A DNA stretch of 64,000 bases from the NCBI RefSeq assembly GCF_040115645.1, contig NC_089554.1, forward strand, positions 1,922,001 to 1,986,000. The letters are read 5' to 3'. Source of the stretch: Euwallacea fornicatus. Taxonomy: Eukaryota; Arthropoda; Insecta; Coleoptera; Curculionidae. Under the pieces are notes generated by a model. It had not been told where the DNA came from and did not search any database. It worked only from the letters and a program-made list of their open reading frames with translations. This document shows, piece by piece, positions 48,015 through 58,906 of the stretch (within the stretch, counting starts at the first letter, position 1; the number at the start of each line of letters is the position of its first letter). Both the position numbers and the translations under genes were made by a program.

Positions 48015-49018
48015 GACTGAACAAAAGTATGAAAACATTTTACATTTTCTGATAAATAGGAAGTAATTATCAGTAAAATTTATAGAATACACATAGCATA
48101 TAATAAAGCTCAATAGAAGTAAAAATGCCAAAGCGTTATTTATCTCAAGAACTAAAACATCGCGTTGTTGAGTCATTCAAGTATGAACACAAGTAGTACG
48201 ATATTTCTAATGATTTAAATGTCCCCAAAGGAACCAGATCGAAAATATTTTTGAAAATTTTGTGAAAGTGGTACGATAGACCATTTTCCAAGACAGATAG
48301 CCCTAAAAAGATCCAATGAATACTGAGAAATTAATGAGGAAGATGGCGGAAAAAATCCACTATTGTCTTCGATGGATATTTCGATATGTCTTGTTGAAAA
48401 ACACAATATTGTGGTGTCGAATCGGATGATCCGAAGAATATTGGTATTTGTAGATGTATGTGATAGGGTTATTGTCAAGGAACCATTCATTAACAAACAT
48501 TCAAAAGGAACGACTTGTATTTGCTTGGCAGTATATTTACTGATCCCAAGAAAAGTGACATACTGTTTTGTGGAATGACGAAAGCAAATTTCAGTTATTT
48601 GGTAGTGATGGTCTTCAATACATAAAATACTCCATTAATACAAAATTCAACCCCAAATGTCAGTTCTTAGTTTAAAACATGACGGTGGAGGTATAGTGGA
48701 TTCAAGGTGTTTTCTACGTCTGGGGCTGAGCCATTCATTAAAATAGAAGAAACTGTAAGCCGATTCACGTACAAGGGCATCTTATAAAATCGTATGTTTC
48801 TGTTTGCTGAATGGTAAATGTCTCCGTTTTGGAGTTTTCCAGAAGATTATAACCCATGCTATGCACTAAGGCTTGTTAAAAATAGGTTTGAAAAAAATTA
48901 TGTTTCTAACATGGCATGGCCCAATACGCCACTAATTATTAAATAAAACTTGAAAAAACGTTATGCTTCACTAGTTATTTAAATGCAATTTATGTTTCCA
49001 TACTTATATCGTCACTGA
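48015..49018 (+). mobile_element. Second Tc1 element, decayed, directly downstream
   Basis: Left end ACTGAACAAAAGTATGAAAA (48016) and right end, read inward, CAGTGACGATATAAGTATGG (49016) form degenerate inverted termini about 1.0 kb apart. This is short for Tc1 because the 3' part of the transposase is deleted. It lies where the right end of the previous Tc1 should be. Confidence 0.75.
48125..48936 (+). pseudogene. Tc1 transposase pseudogene
   Basis: Starts MPKRYLSQELKHRVVESFKY with a TAG soon after, then YDISNDLNVPKGT, the first helix-turn-helix. Later pieces are LFWNDESKFQLFGSDGLQ with the first Asp, AEPFIKIEETVSRFTYKGIL, PEDYNPCYALRLVKNRFEKN for the second Asp region, and NVSNMAWP-like YVSNMAWPNTP. 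The SPDLNPIE motif with the Glu is missing, and the sequence runs into the right terminus about 80 bp later. Stops and frameshifts throughout. Confidence 0.8.
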
Positions 49019-49041
49019 AATGTTTTTTTTTCTTTTGCGAT

Positions 49042-49130
49042 TGTTAGAGACTTTAAGTTATTGGTTTTTTGTCGTAGTTTATTTTGTTGGTTGCTAGTTG
49101 TTAGTTATTCATACTTTTATCCCTTTAGTT
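49042..49130 (+). repeat. Dispersed repeat, copy 3 (terminal fragment)
   Basis: TGTTAGAGACTTTAAGTTAT and the following 70 bp match the ends of the 20961-21585 and 39662-40234 copies in reverse orientation; homology stops near 49130. Confidence 0.7.
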
Positions 49131-50637
49131 ATTTTTTCTTTATCGAACGAAATTTCTCGCCCTCATAGAACCCAATAAACCGGTATGGAGAGGACATCTG
49201 CGAAGACCGGAAATTTGGTACATCAGATAAATTTTTTCCTCTTTGAACCAAGTTTTACATCAGTTTCGAGTAACATGAAAATAAAAGTATTCTGTTAGTT
49301 AAGTTGTCACTAAATTTTATTGAATTTCTGTGTGAACTTTATATTTTTTGTAAAATAAACTGAAACTGCTACTCATAACCCTTAAATGTATGATACACAC
49401 TTTCATAATCTCTGCAGAAAGTTTCTAGGCCACACCCAGTATATTCACTATTAGCTAAGCCCTTAAGGGTCAAACGAGTGAGCAAAGCACTAAATCGCTA
49501 GAGAGCGTTGTGCACACTCTTAATGGAGTCAGATTAGCGTATACGAATGTGTTTTGCATGTAAGTAGGAAATGATGTTTGGTTTAACGGCTAAGCGGGTT
49601 CTCCGTGTTTTTGTCGAAGAACATTACGTGTTTTTGCTACTCTGACCTGGCAGATTGCGAAATTGTCGGGATAGAGCTAGGATTTATAACACTTGACGGG
49701 ACGAATAAGTAATGTCTGCCTAATGGCCTTTGGGTTAATCTTATTTAGATGTCAGCTATTGACCCGGTCGATCGCTATGAAAAAAACAACAATGTTATTT
49801 CTTGAATAGAAAAAGGAAGTAAATTCTATATTAAGTTAGGTATACAAAATTTAGTGTTGAAGTTTAACATGTTTACCCGAAAATCTCGCGAAGACTCAAA
49901 AATTATCCCCGATAAGGCAGCGGTTGTTCCGGGAAAAAAGACGAAGTCTGCGAAGTTAAGCTGCGTTGATCCCGTCTAAGAGGGATGAACGTGATCCCAT
50001 TATGCTCCTTTAGGAAGCCGATCCCCTGCGAAGATGACACCAGGCACCATGCCCCGGTTTTAACGACTCTTCTATACAGATATTAAGATCCTTTGTCATC
50101 AAAGTCGGCCCTATCGACGCCACTTGACATGTGTAAACTTCAGACTTAAAATTCTTAACTGTATTAAGAGAGGCACGGTGGTGTCAATTTATCATTCTGT
50201 ATTGAGGCGCAACGTTTTGAATATCTACACAATACATAATACTGGCAGCATCATTCGGCGACTACTGATTAGTTTTTCGGGCGGCAACCGGCATTTTAAC
50301 AAAAACTCATCGGGTTTTGGGGTACGTTTCTATTCGAAAATAAGCATTGAACAAACCCCGATTTTCTCGGTCTCTTGTTATCAAAATCTGACACGTAATT
50401 TCCTCTCAGCTACCCCGAAATTCTAAATAAACCATGTGCCTTTCGCCCGTTTTGCGCGCCTCACTAAATTTTCGAATATGAAATAAACAGGATGATCAGA
50501 CAATGGCTTCAATTCACATCTTATCCTCTCAATTTAGATGGTCATTATGAGGTCCGACATTAGTAATTTATATGAGGGTTTTCCATGTTTCAATAAAAAA
50601 AAAACGGGTTTCTGAAAATGGGCACTTAATAAATAAG
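49131..50637. other. No gene recognised
   Basis: No supported feature; the 100-codon frame at 50124-50426 has no recognised family. Confidence 0.45.
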
Positions 50638-51869
50638 ATAGGGCGGGGCAAGTCCCACCGATTAGGTAGAGTCGACCTTTGCCTTTTCCTGGACAACGGC
50701 AACGCTCGACCAATTCATTTTATGTTTTGTAGTGCAGGGCATTGAATGTTACCAAATTGGTCGTACAACAGATATCATTCGGTTTTGGGTTAGATCGATG
50801 AAACAGGAACAAAGTTGCTTTTGACGTGTCCCGAATTTTGCTTTTAGAACAACATGTTTCAATTTTTTTGTACGCAGACTCAATGATTGCGAATCAGAAG
50901 TGAGCGATTTATAATCATTGGACATTCAATCATTCGAAATAGGCCTTGTTTTGGGTAGAGACTTTGTGAATATATATTTCTTTGCACATGTATTGAAATC
51001 AGTGTCATGGGGCAAATCCCACCGTCAATTGATGAGCTAAAGTCGAGCGGTTTTTTTTTGCTGATTTAACGCAGGTACGACTTTAATTCGACTGTTTGCC
51101 GATTGTTATAGGGAAAAAGAGTCCAACCAAGAAATTCAATTACGCTTCAAAGACATGCGGGCTCAGTGTCTAATAAGCCCAAAGAGGACGAACCTGAATA
51201 TTGACTTTAGCTGAGTCAATTCTTGAGGCTAAAAAAGCTGATCGTAAAGAAGAATCTAAGGTGGAAAAAGTAAAGAAGCCTGCTGAAAAGAAAATACAGC
51301 AAGCATCAAAACCAGTAATAGCGTCAACATCTGGGCTACAATAGCTACCAGTCAGTCAACACATGGAAAATGTCCCAAACAGATATTTTTATGAGAAATA
51401 CGAAGTGAAGTATTTTCATTAACCTAATTCCACTGAATTATCATTTTGTTTGCATATACATATTATAGGTTATTTTCCCACTTTTTTTTGGATAAGCACA
51501 TTGTTACACAAACACTAGGCAATGAGTGACGACATTTTTTCAAAAATGTTCTCAATTTTATGTAAAAATATTTATTTTTCTCTTGACAGTCGACAGACAA
51601 TTGAATTTAAGTCAGATCTACGTTAAATCAGCGAAAAAGGGGACTGGTTGGCTTTACCCCGTCAGTTTTGAAACTCGAAATAACACAATTTTTTTTATGG
51701 GCTAAACTACCAAATCCTACAGTTTATAACACACTCATCTATCGATGCAAATTCGTGCTTATGTATGTAGACTTAAAATTTATATTACCATAATTTGATG
51801 TAGAGTCCCATTTAAAAATCTCACGATTAAAAACGCTTATTGGGTCAGATTTGCCCCATCCTCCCCTAT
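50638..51869. mobile_element. Unclassified IR/DR element with GGGGCAAATC motifs
   Basis: Four copies of a GGGGCAA-type motif are arranged as outer and inner pairs facing inward: + at 50645 and 51009, minus at about 51650 and 51850. Outer tips are ATAGGGCGGGGCAAGTC and, inward from the right, ATAGGGGAGGATGGGGCAAA. The inner repeats extend with TTGCTGATTTAACG.AG on both sides. Between them, a 49-codon stretch ending at TAG 51342-51344 is Lys/Glu-rich (AKKADRKEESKVEKVKKPAE), like the C-terminal tail of some pogo-type transposases, but this is weak. The class is unknown. Confidence 0.65.
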
Positions 51870-54247
51870 GTACAATAAAGTGGTACATTCATTATCATTC
51901 ACGCTTCTTTGAAACTATACGTGACATTTTTGGCACCGACCCGCGTGGCGCTTTTGGAATAGAAATCTTTCCTCCACGGATAGATATGTTTTCGAAGCAG
52001 CGCTACCCTTCGAAGTGTTAAATCTCAAAAGGGGCGACTTAGAGACAAAAGTAAGATAAAATGTATCAGAAATATCTAACGATTTTACTTGAAATTGCCG
52101 TTTGGTCTCGAGGGTGCTCGACACGTTAACTGGCCCCGAGTATCCCCAAGCTATTACCAGAGCAAAAGGAATGTCCGAATCGATATACGTTTCTGTTTCT
52201 GTTTACAACTCAATAAAAATTAAATATTATAATTACGGAGGAAAGAAACTAACGCTCCCTCGCTCGTAAGGGCGCATGTACTTGTTAAGCTGCCAATTCA
52301 TTTCTCGACATTTAAATATTCTTATCACAGTAATTCATTCAACATCGAGCCATCTAAACACCATCTAAACGATTGCCTAAATCTAAATTTAATCAGAAAT
52401 GAAGCATATTAGAGACGGAAATGGATTAATTAGAAATGCAGAAACGGTAAAGAATCATCCCCCAGACTTGGGGTTCGAAACCGGCATCAATTTATTTTCT
52501 TTATATCATCTTGGAAATCTCACGGCAGCGATCACATCCGTTTGTAATTGAGATGGATGATTCTCTTCCTAATAAACTGGTCGGATTGCTATAATTAGAG
52601 GCAACTGGTAATTTATTGTGTATTATTTGATTTACTGGGGAAATAGCTACATTAGCAAACTATCAATTTATAGAGGATGACCAAGTTGTTTGTAGCAGGG
52701 CTTTAAGGGCTTCTAGTACGCCCCATCTTAAGGTAAAACTTGTTTACGCGTACACTCGGCTTCGGAAACACAGGATATCAAAGTATTAATTATTTTAATA
52801 TTTCGTTTTAGTTAGGTTAGTGTCTTTTAGTACCAGTGGGGTTAAACATAATTAAATGATGGAGAACAAACAGTGAAATGTTATGAAGACACATTAATAT
52901 AATTAAACCCGCCAACAATGATTTTTTAACACAGTCCGCGTATTTCGAAGGCGGTACATGGCTTAAAACATATTGTTTGGTGATTGGTAAGGTAAAACGT
53001 CCATTATAAAAGAAAACCGGACGCCCTGGATAGGCCAACTTAAACTTAACCCTGGAGCCCCACTATACCTTCTTTATGTCTTTAAAACTTATCAGATATC
53101 TGTCAAAACATATCGGCAATCTATTAAAGCCCGTGGCTCCCCAAGCTCATAGTGTACCATTTTCTCAAGTGTTTACGTGCCAAAATAAGGAAGACTCTAC
53201 GTTTTTATTTTTATCGTCGTGCCCTTCTGGCATATGAATATTTAACAGCCGAGCAGGCTTAATCTGTGTCAGGGGAGCAGAAAGTGGCCAATATGAGTTT
53301 CTTCGGAGCCCCACACGACGAGGAACCCCTCAAATAAGGGGGGACTGAGTTCCGAAATTAAGACGCAAATGATTTCTGATTTATGAAAACATTGCGGCTC
53401 GCCCGTTTTAAATAAGCTCCGCGATGGTGGGTTCGGAATTAAGAAAGCTCCTTCTTGGTAAATAAATCTAATTTGGATAGGCACGACTGATTCGTATTTT
53501 TTCAGTCCCTTAAGCTATTTAGATCAGTAAACACTATCAAGTGTTTGTCAACAGAAGGGTGTTGAAGGGACCGAATTGTGTATATCACAGATGGAAATAT
53601 TCCATTTAAATGCAAATTTCATATTTGTCACCTTTCCTCCACCGTAAGAAAAAGTTCGATCCTTTTCTCGAGTTTACGTATTTCCCTGGAGCCGGAGTTT
53701 TCCTTATAACCGCCCTTAAACGACAATTCCTGTTTTTCTGATAGGCCCGGCAACAGGATAACTAATTATTTCACATTTTTCTCTGTGTCTCGGATCTCGT
53801 ACCAAAGCCGTTTTTACATCGGGTTGAGTAATGGTGGCCTTTTGTTTTATTTCTTTTTCTCATAATAATTTGTCGGGACACGACGGAACTTGTACTGAAC
53901 AATGCAGCTCGTTACGCCTTGAAAAATGGGATTACAATGTCTTATCTTGTTACCATATTTTGCATGACATTTCCGATGGTTCTTTCCCCGTAAGTACAGA
54001 GGTAAAGCAGCTTTACTGCACGTATTTGCGAGCTGAAAGTAGCACCTCACTGCACGTAAGCTGTTTTAGCGCATGAAAATTCAAGTAAGAAATGTCAGTG
54101 TCAAAATTTTACATAGGTATTTGATATTACAGACGTTCAGCAATACTTTTTACCCCACTTGTGCGTGTAAACATTTTATTTCACGCTAACATTTAATTGA
54201 ACTTACAGAATATATTAATATTAACCGACATGCCCTCGTAGGAAAAA
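51870..54247. other. No gene recognised
   Basis: Nothing supported. A TTCGAAACC motif at 52463 looks like a Pol III B box but has no tRNA fold around it. Confidence 0.45.
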
Positions 54248-54365
54248 TATATAACATGTGCGAAAGTGTTTTTACCGCACTTGGTTGTTGACTGATCGGC
54301 GCGAAGCGCAAAATCTACAATGAGTTCGCGGTAAAGTACAACTTTCCGAACTTGTTAGATACATA
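54248..54365. repeat. Short imperfect inverted repeat
   Basis: The left arm (54248-54282, GTGCGAAAGTGTTTTTACCG) and right arm (54324-54365, CGGTAAAGTACAACTTTCCG) pair with several mismatches around a GC-richer loop. It may be a tiny MITE. Confidence 0.45.
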
Positions 54366-55178
54366 ACTATTCTTCAAATGCTTTAACGAATTGCGACATT
54401 CCATTAATTTGCGGCATGCAACAATGAGATTTTGAATTCTAAAGGATTGGTCGTCGGTTCTTAATTAAACGAAACGTAATCCCTTTAAAACACGAAAGGT
54501 TTTTTGGCAAGACATTAATTTTTGCTCGGCTAAAGGACCCTTTTTGGCCAAAAGGCTTTTTAAGTGGCTTCCGACGAGATTAAAAACTTTGTCGAATGTG
54601 AGAGTGAATATCGTGAGTATAGACAAAGGCGGCGAGATGAATAAAATGATTAAAATTACTGGTCTTTCACTTTACTTCAATACAGTTTTGCTGAGCAAAA
54701 GTTGACTGTTCACTACATAAACACCAAAACAGTATCGGGATATACAGCTGAGAAAGAACGAAAAACGAATAGCTAACCCGCATGCCCTATGAAGTGAGGT
54801 TTCTGAGGATGAACCACTAAGAAGCTGAAGCTGAAATAAATTTAAATGGACTCTGGAAGAATTCGGGAGAATACCTGATGACTCAGTTTCGGAACTACCC
54901 ATAGTGATATACCTGTGCAATTCACGAAAATTTGTGAAATATAAGATGTATAAGCTGGATCAGAGGCAATTTGCTTGATCAAAGAAAAACCTTTCCAAAA
55001 GTGACTATGGAACGAAACAAAGGGTTATGCGTTATTCCCGGTTTATCCTAATCCAAAGAGCACAATTAAGGAATTAAAATGTTTTAGGGAAATTTTAGTT
55101 TTTTTAGAAGATGGCATAAGATGGAATTGCTTTATCCAGGTAGTGCATTTCATTCATTGCAACTATGGTAATTTTCAT
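54366..55178. other. No gene recognised
   Basis: An 82-codon minus frame at 54672-54920 has no recognised family; otherwise empty. Confidence 0.45.
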
Positions 55179-55362
55179 ACACATATAGGAAAAGTTTGAG
55201 GATATTTTTATACATAAATTGAAGGTTTTCTGAAATTAATTATAAAATAAAGTTATACATTTATAGTCTTACAAAGTGTTTAACATACAACTAAACTAAG
55301 CCTTTGTTAATAGATTTCTAATTATATTTATTTAATCATAATATGTAAATATATCTAAAAAT

Positions 55363-56438
55363 ATTCTCTCTTTAATTTAACAAAACATTCTTAGCAACCA
55401 AAAAATAGGAAGTCGAATAAAAAATATGGTTTCCACGGTTATTAATTACAGTTTTAATTCTATCGTCCATACTCAAAATGATATTGTTTATTTCCATTTG
55501 TGGTGTCCTTCTCCATTCTTCTGACAATGGCTTCCGAAACAAAAAGCATCGTCATATGTGCCGAAACCATCCTTTGATAAATGTCCCAAACAATCTCAAT
55601 TGGATTCAAATCTGGCGAATGTGTTGGCCATTGCAATGCCACGATTATTTCGTTGGTCAGCCAATCTGTCACAATCCTGGTGATATATAGACGAACATTA
55701 TTATACATTAGGAGAAAGTTTTGGGTGACGGCGTCAGCAGGTGGTCATACTATAAGGTGAATAATGACATCAATTCACTGTTGAATTGTTAGGAATCGAT
55801 TTAGGAAATTAGATCGATTCTGCCGTCAGTCATTTTTCATCCTTGTTGTACTACCTGTGTATGAATAGATTTTCTGAATATGTTGTAAACGTTCAGCATT
55901 TCCAGTCCGTCTCCACAATCTGATTCGATGAAACTCCGAACGAAATCTAAATTTGGATTCGTCAGTGAATCAAACTGTGCCCCATCAGTTTCTTTCCAAT
56001 TTCGATATTCTTGACACCACTCTTTAATCATACAACGCGATTGGTTTTGGAGAGAGGTGGAAGCCTCAGTGGTCTTCGGTTATGAAGTTTGGCTTCATGT
56101 AGACGATTTCTAGTCACGAGTCGAGTCACGTGGTGACTCCGTTGTAAATTTGAAACCAATTCAGGTCCCTAATTGTTGGGGTGCCTTCTAGCTGTTAAAA
56201 CTAAATATGGACCTTGAGCTGTAGTTGTAATGCGTCCACGTCTTGAGTGTTGTTCGGTCGAAGTTCTAGTTTACCTAAAGCGCCGCCAGATTGAATCGAC
56301 TGATAACACCTGATCGAATCGACTGATAACACTTTGGGAAACACCCATGCGCTCAGCTACTTCAATTTGTCTCAAACCAACTTGAACAAGGTTTAACGCT
56401 CGATTTATCTCATCCACAGTTAAATGTTGTCGTTCCAT
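55363..56438 (-). pseudogene. Tc1 (DD34E) transposase pseudogene, copy B
   Basis: Minus-strand start at 56438 (MERQHLTVDE-type, with LRQIEVAERMGV). Pieces follow: IKEWCQEYRNWKETDGAQ, a one-base shift, then VxFTDESKFRF holding the first Asp, SDCGDGLEMLNVYNIF, the region with the second Asp, and VALQWPTHSPDLNPIEIVWDI with the Glu. The C-terminus is YHFEYGR in one frame. A 23-bp tandem duplication at 56293-56332 and several frameshifts break it. The shift before the FTDE motif is the same as in copy A. Confidence 0.85.
56293..56332. repeat. 23-bp tandem duplication
   Basis: GAATCGACTGATAACAC is repeated at a 23-bp interval within the transposase of copy B; copy A has it once. The duplication shifts the reading frame. 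Confidence 0.85.
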
Positions 56439-56453
56439 GGCAAAACATAGTAT

Positions 56454-57054
56454 TGTACGATCCGTTTGTCAGATCGCTGCAATATTCTGTATATATTAAT
56501 TAATAAGTATAATTGTTGCCGTCTGACCAAATCGAGATGCAAATAGGAAGATGTATATTGTAAAGTAGCTATAATTTAGGATATGTTGGGGGAATAAGGA
56601 GTAAGGTACCCTGGTGATACGCCCATGTGTATGGTCACTGAGTTCATGTGGTTCGCAGCATTACTGGAATTTTCCCTGTAATTACCCTTGGTCGAGAGCC
56701 ACATGAAGTAAGAGAAAGTCGAGCATCTCTTTGTTTGAACCAGGAAAGAGGGTCGAAGGACAGTCGACCAGGGTTCTGACAAAGAATGGTTTATGATGTC
56801 CAGATGGGACTGGCCACATGGCGGATCGGGAATCGGACTCTGGTTAGGGTACGCCGCTGGTTTATTGCCCCCCGAAGATAGCATTTAAGGTATTGGAGAA
56901 AACGGGGACGCTCTCTTTTCTCGAGGTGACGATTCGGCGAAGTGTCGGGAGTGTCGCGAAAGAACGCCAGTATCCTCTTAGTTAAGTTAGTAAGTAAGCC
57001 CCTAATTGTATAAATCCAGAAATAAAACCCTAGACAACTTAAGAGAAAACCTAC
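56454..57054 (+). mobile_element. Nested ~600-bp insertion, likely a solo LTR
   Basis: Comparison with copy A shows this segment is inserted between the 5' untranslated region and the start of the copy B transposase. AGTATTGT is present on both sides (56449-56456 and 57055-57062). If the target duplication is the 5-bp AGTAT, the insert starts TGTACG and ends CCTAC. It is GC-richer than its host and has AATAAA 40 bp before its right edge, as the R/U5 part of an LTR would. No coding region is recognised. A DNA transposon with 8-bp duplication is the alternative. Confidence 0.65.
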
Positions 57055-57326
57055 AGTATTGTCAAAACATGTATTATACACCAGCTAGTATCGAAGGAAT
57101 GAAATTGAATCAACCTAATAATTTAGCGGAGTACAAAATTATCACTTATTCATATCCGCAAGAAAATTTTTTAGTTAGATATAGATTTTTTCCATCAATG
57201 GAAATACGTATACAGAGTAAGAAGTTACACTAATGCAACTAATACTAGTATAGATATACTACAATTAAAATTACTTGTTATCGGTCTTATGATTTTTTAA
57301 AACATCCTTAGGCTTTATCGGTGTGT

Positions 57327-58906
57327 TAGATTAGGTTCGGCAAAATTTTTTAAGCACTTTGGACGGTAATGAAATATTAATTATGATTAATTGATACTCA
57401 AATATGTCCGCTACTGCGGATCAATTTCTTGCATCTGTGGAATCATGACGACGGATGTTGTCTATAAGCTTTGGGGTTTATCTGGGGAAGAGAAAAACAA
57501 ATCTACATCTCAACAAGAGATCTTCAGTTCCTTCCAGGGGTCAATTTGCAAACTACAATCGTAATTGTTCATGTTTTTTTTATTGAGCCCATGACCGGAT
57601 TTCACAGGCACAATTGAAGCTTAGTTGCGTGCGATAAGCAACATTCATGTTCTAAAAACCGAATTTGTCCTGGAAGACGTGTCCAGCTGAAACGCTTCCT
57701 TGAAGAAGACGTTCCTAACGACCTGATATCACAAAAGAGCCTCTTTGAAAAGGGTAATAGTAATTCATTTATCAAGCATTTTGTTTAGTGGCACGTCATC
57801 GTCACTTCGTTATTTCGGTCGAGCGGCGAGCGAGATACATGTCGCCCTAATTTCGAAGAGAGCGAATGGTGTTGAGTGAGAGCGGTCTGGGGCACTTGAT
57901 GAACTAAACTCATCGATCATCCAATTAGTTCGCCGATCAATCATCCCGATGCCATTTTCTGGCTGCTCTCGTCGCAACACGCTCATCAGTTTATCTGCAT
58001 ACCGCGAACCAAGTCAAGTCACGGCCATTTTTGGGGCCGCAAAATCATCAGCGTGCCGCCCTTTCGTACTCTATTCGGCTTTTTTTTTACTCGCTAGATA
58101 TTTAATTTTATTTTAAACTCCCTATTTTAACGTAGGAGATATATTTTCATTTAGCGGGCCCATAGTCCCTTTTGCTTTTTAAGGTGAGGGCAGTAAGTAA
58201 TAAAAAAATACCGTAAATAAGCCAAACCGAGGCGAACACTTTATGCCTGCCGCCGTTTTTGAAAGGAGGGGGAATAAAAACCTCAAGTATGACGTATATA
58301 CGGCGATAACCCTCGACAGCGCCCGCGAATAGCTTTCCGACCGAAATTAATAAAACCGAACCATAAGGCGAAAGTTTATAATCACTAAACCGACCGAGAA
58401 TCCACATAAAAGAACATGCCGGTTTTTATAACAAAGGAAATCAGGTAGATCAGCGTTACTCAAAGAGGCACCCAAAGAATGTTTGATAAAAATGAGGAAG
58501 TAGGTAGACAAGGGCGGGGAATCTTAAAATTCACTTAACAACAAAAGAGGGCAAGGTAAAAAAGAAATAAATACGAATTATCCGCAGGTACCAGGGGGAA
58601 ATAAGTTTTCGTTGTACCCTTTCAATCTATATCGCCGAAAGACGCAAAAATTGCTGCAACTTCCTTTCAAGGGCTAGTGGAGAAACTAAAAAAGACCAGG
58701 TCCGTATTAGGACAATAATCCGATCGAAGTAACCGCACAGTATTCTCATCCAGAAAAAGCGCCTTTTACGAAGCAATATTTTATGTTTGTCTTCGAGCCT
58801 GCAGCACATAAAGAAGAAATAGTCATTTCGTGCCGAATGTCCCAATTTTGCCCGATACTTCAAGAAGTATGACAATTTCCAAACAAATTATTAAAAGTGC
58901 GATATA
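57327..58906. other. No gene recognised; GC-richer block at 57780-58080
   Basis: At 57780-58080 the sequence is GC-richer and contains GATCAATCATCC and CCAATTAG motifs resembling homeodomain/Exd-type sites. This could be regulatory but is not shown. The frames at 58147-58407 and 58627-58875 (minus) have no recognised family. Confidence 0.45.

Larger units (their letters stand above)
55179..57326 (-). mobile_element. Tc1 family element, copy B, with nested insertion
   Basis: Left end ACACATATAGGAAAAGTTTG and right end CCTTAGGCTTTATCGGTGTG are inverted relative to each other and match the right end of copy A (24090-25562). Without the 0.6-kb nested insertion the element would be about 1.54 kb, close to copy A. 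5' and 3' untranslated parts align with copy A, so the boundaries are well supported. Confidence 0.85.

Noticed and set aside
52455..52475. GGTTCGAAACC, a tRNA B-box-like motif
   Set aside because: The T stem does not pair properly, no acceptor stem partner or A box lies upstream.
57006..57233. 75-codon plus frame
   Set aside because: It straddles the junction of the nested insertion and the Tc1 5' untranslated region, so it is not a gene.
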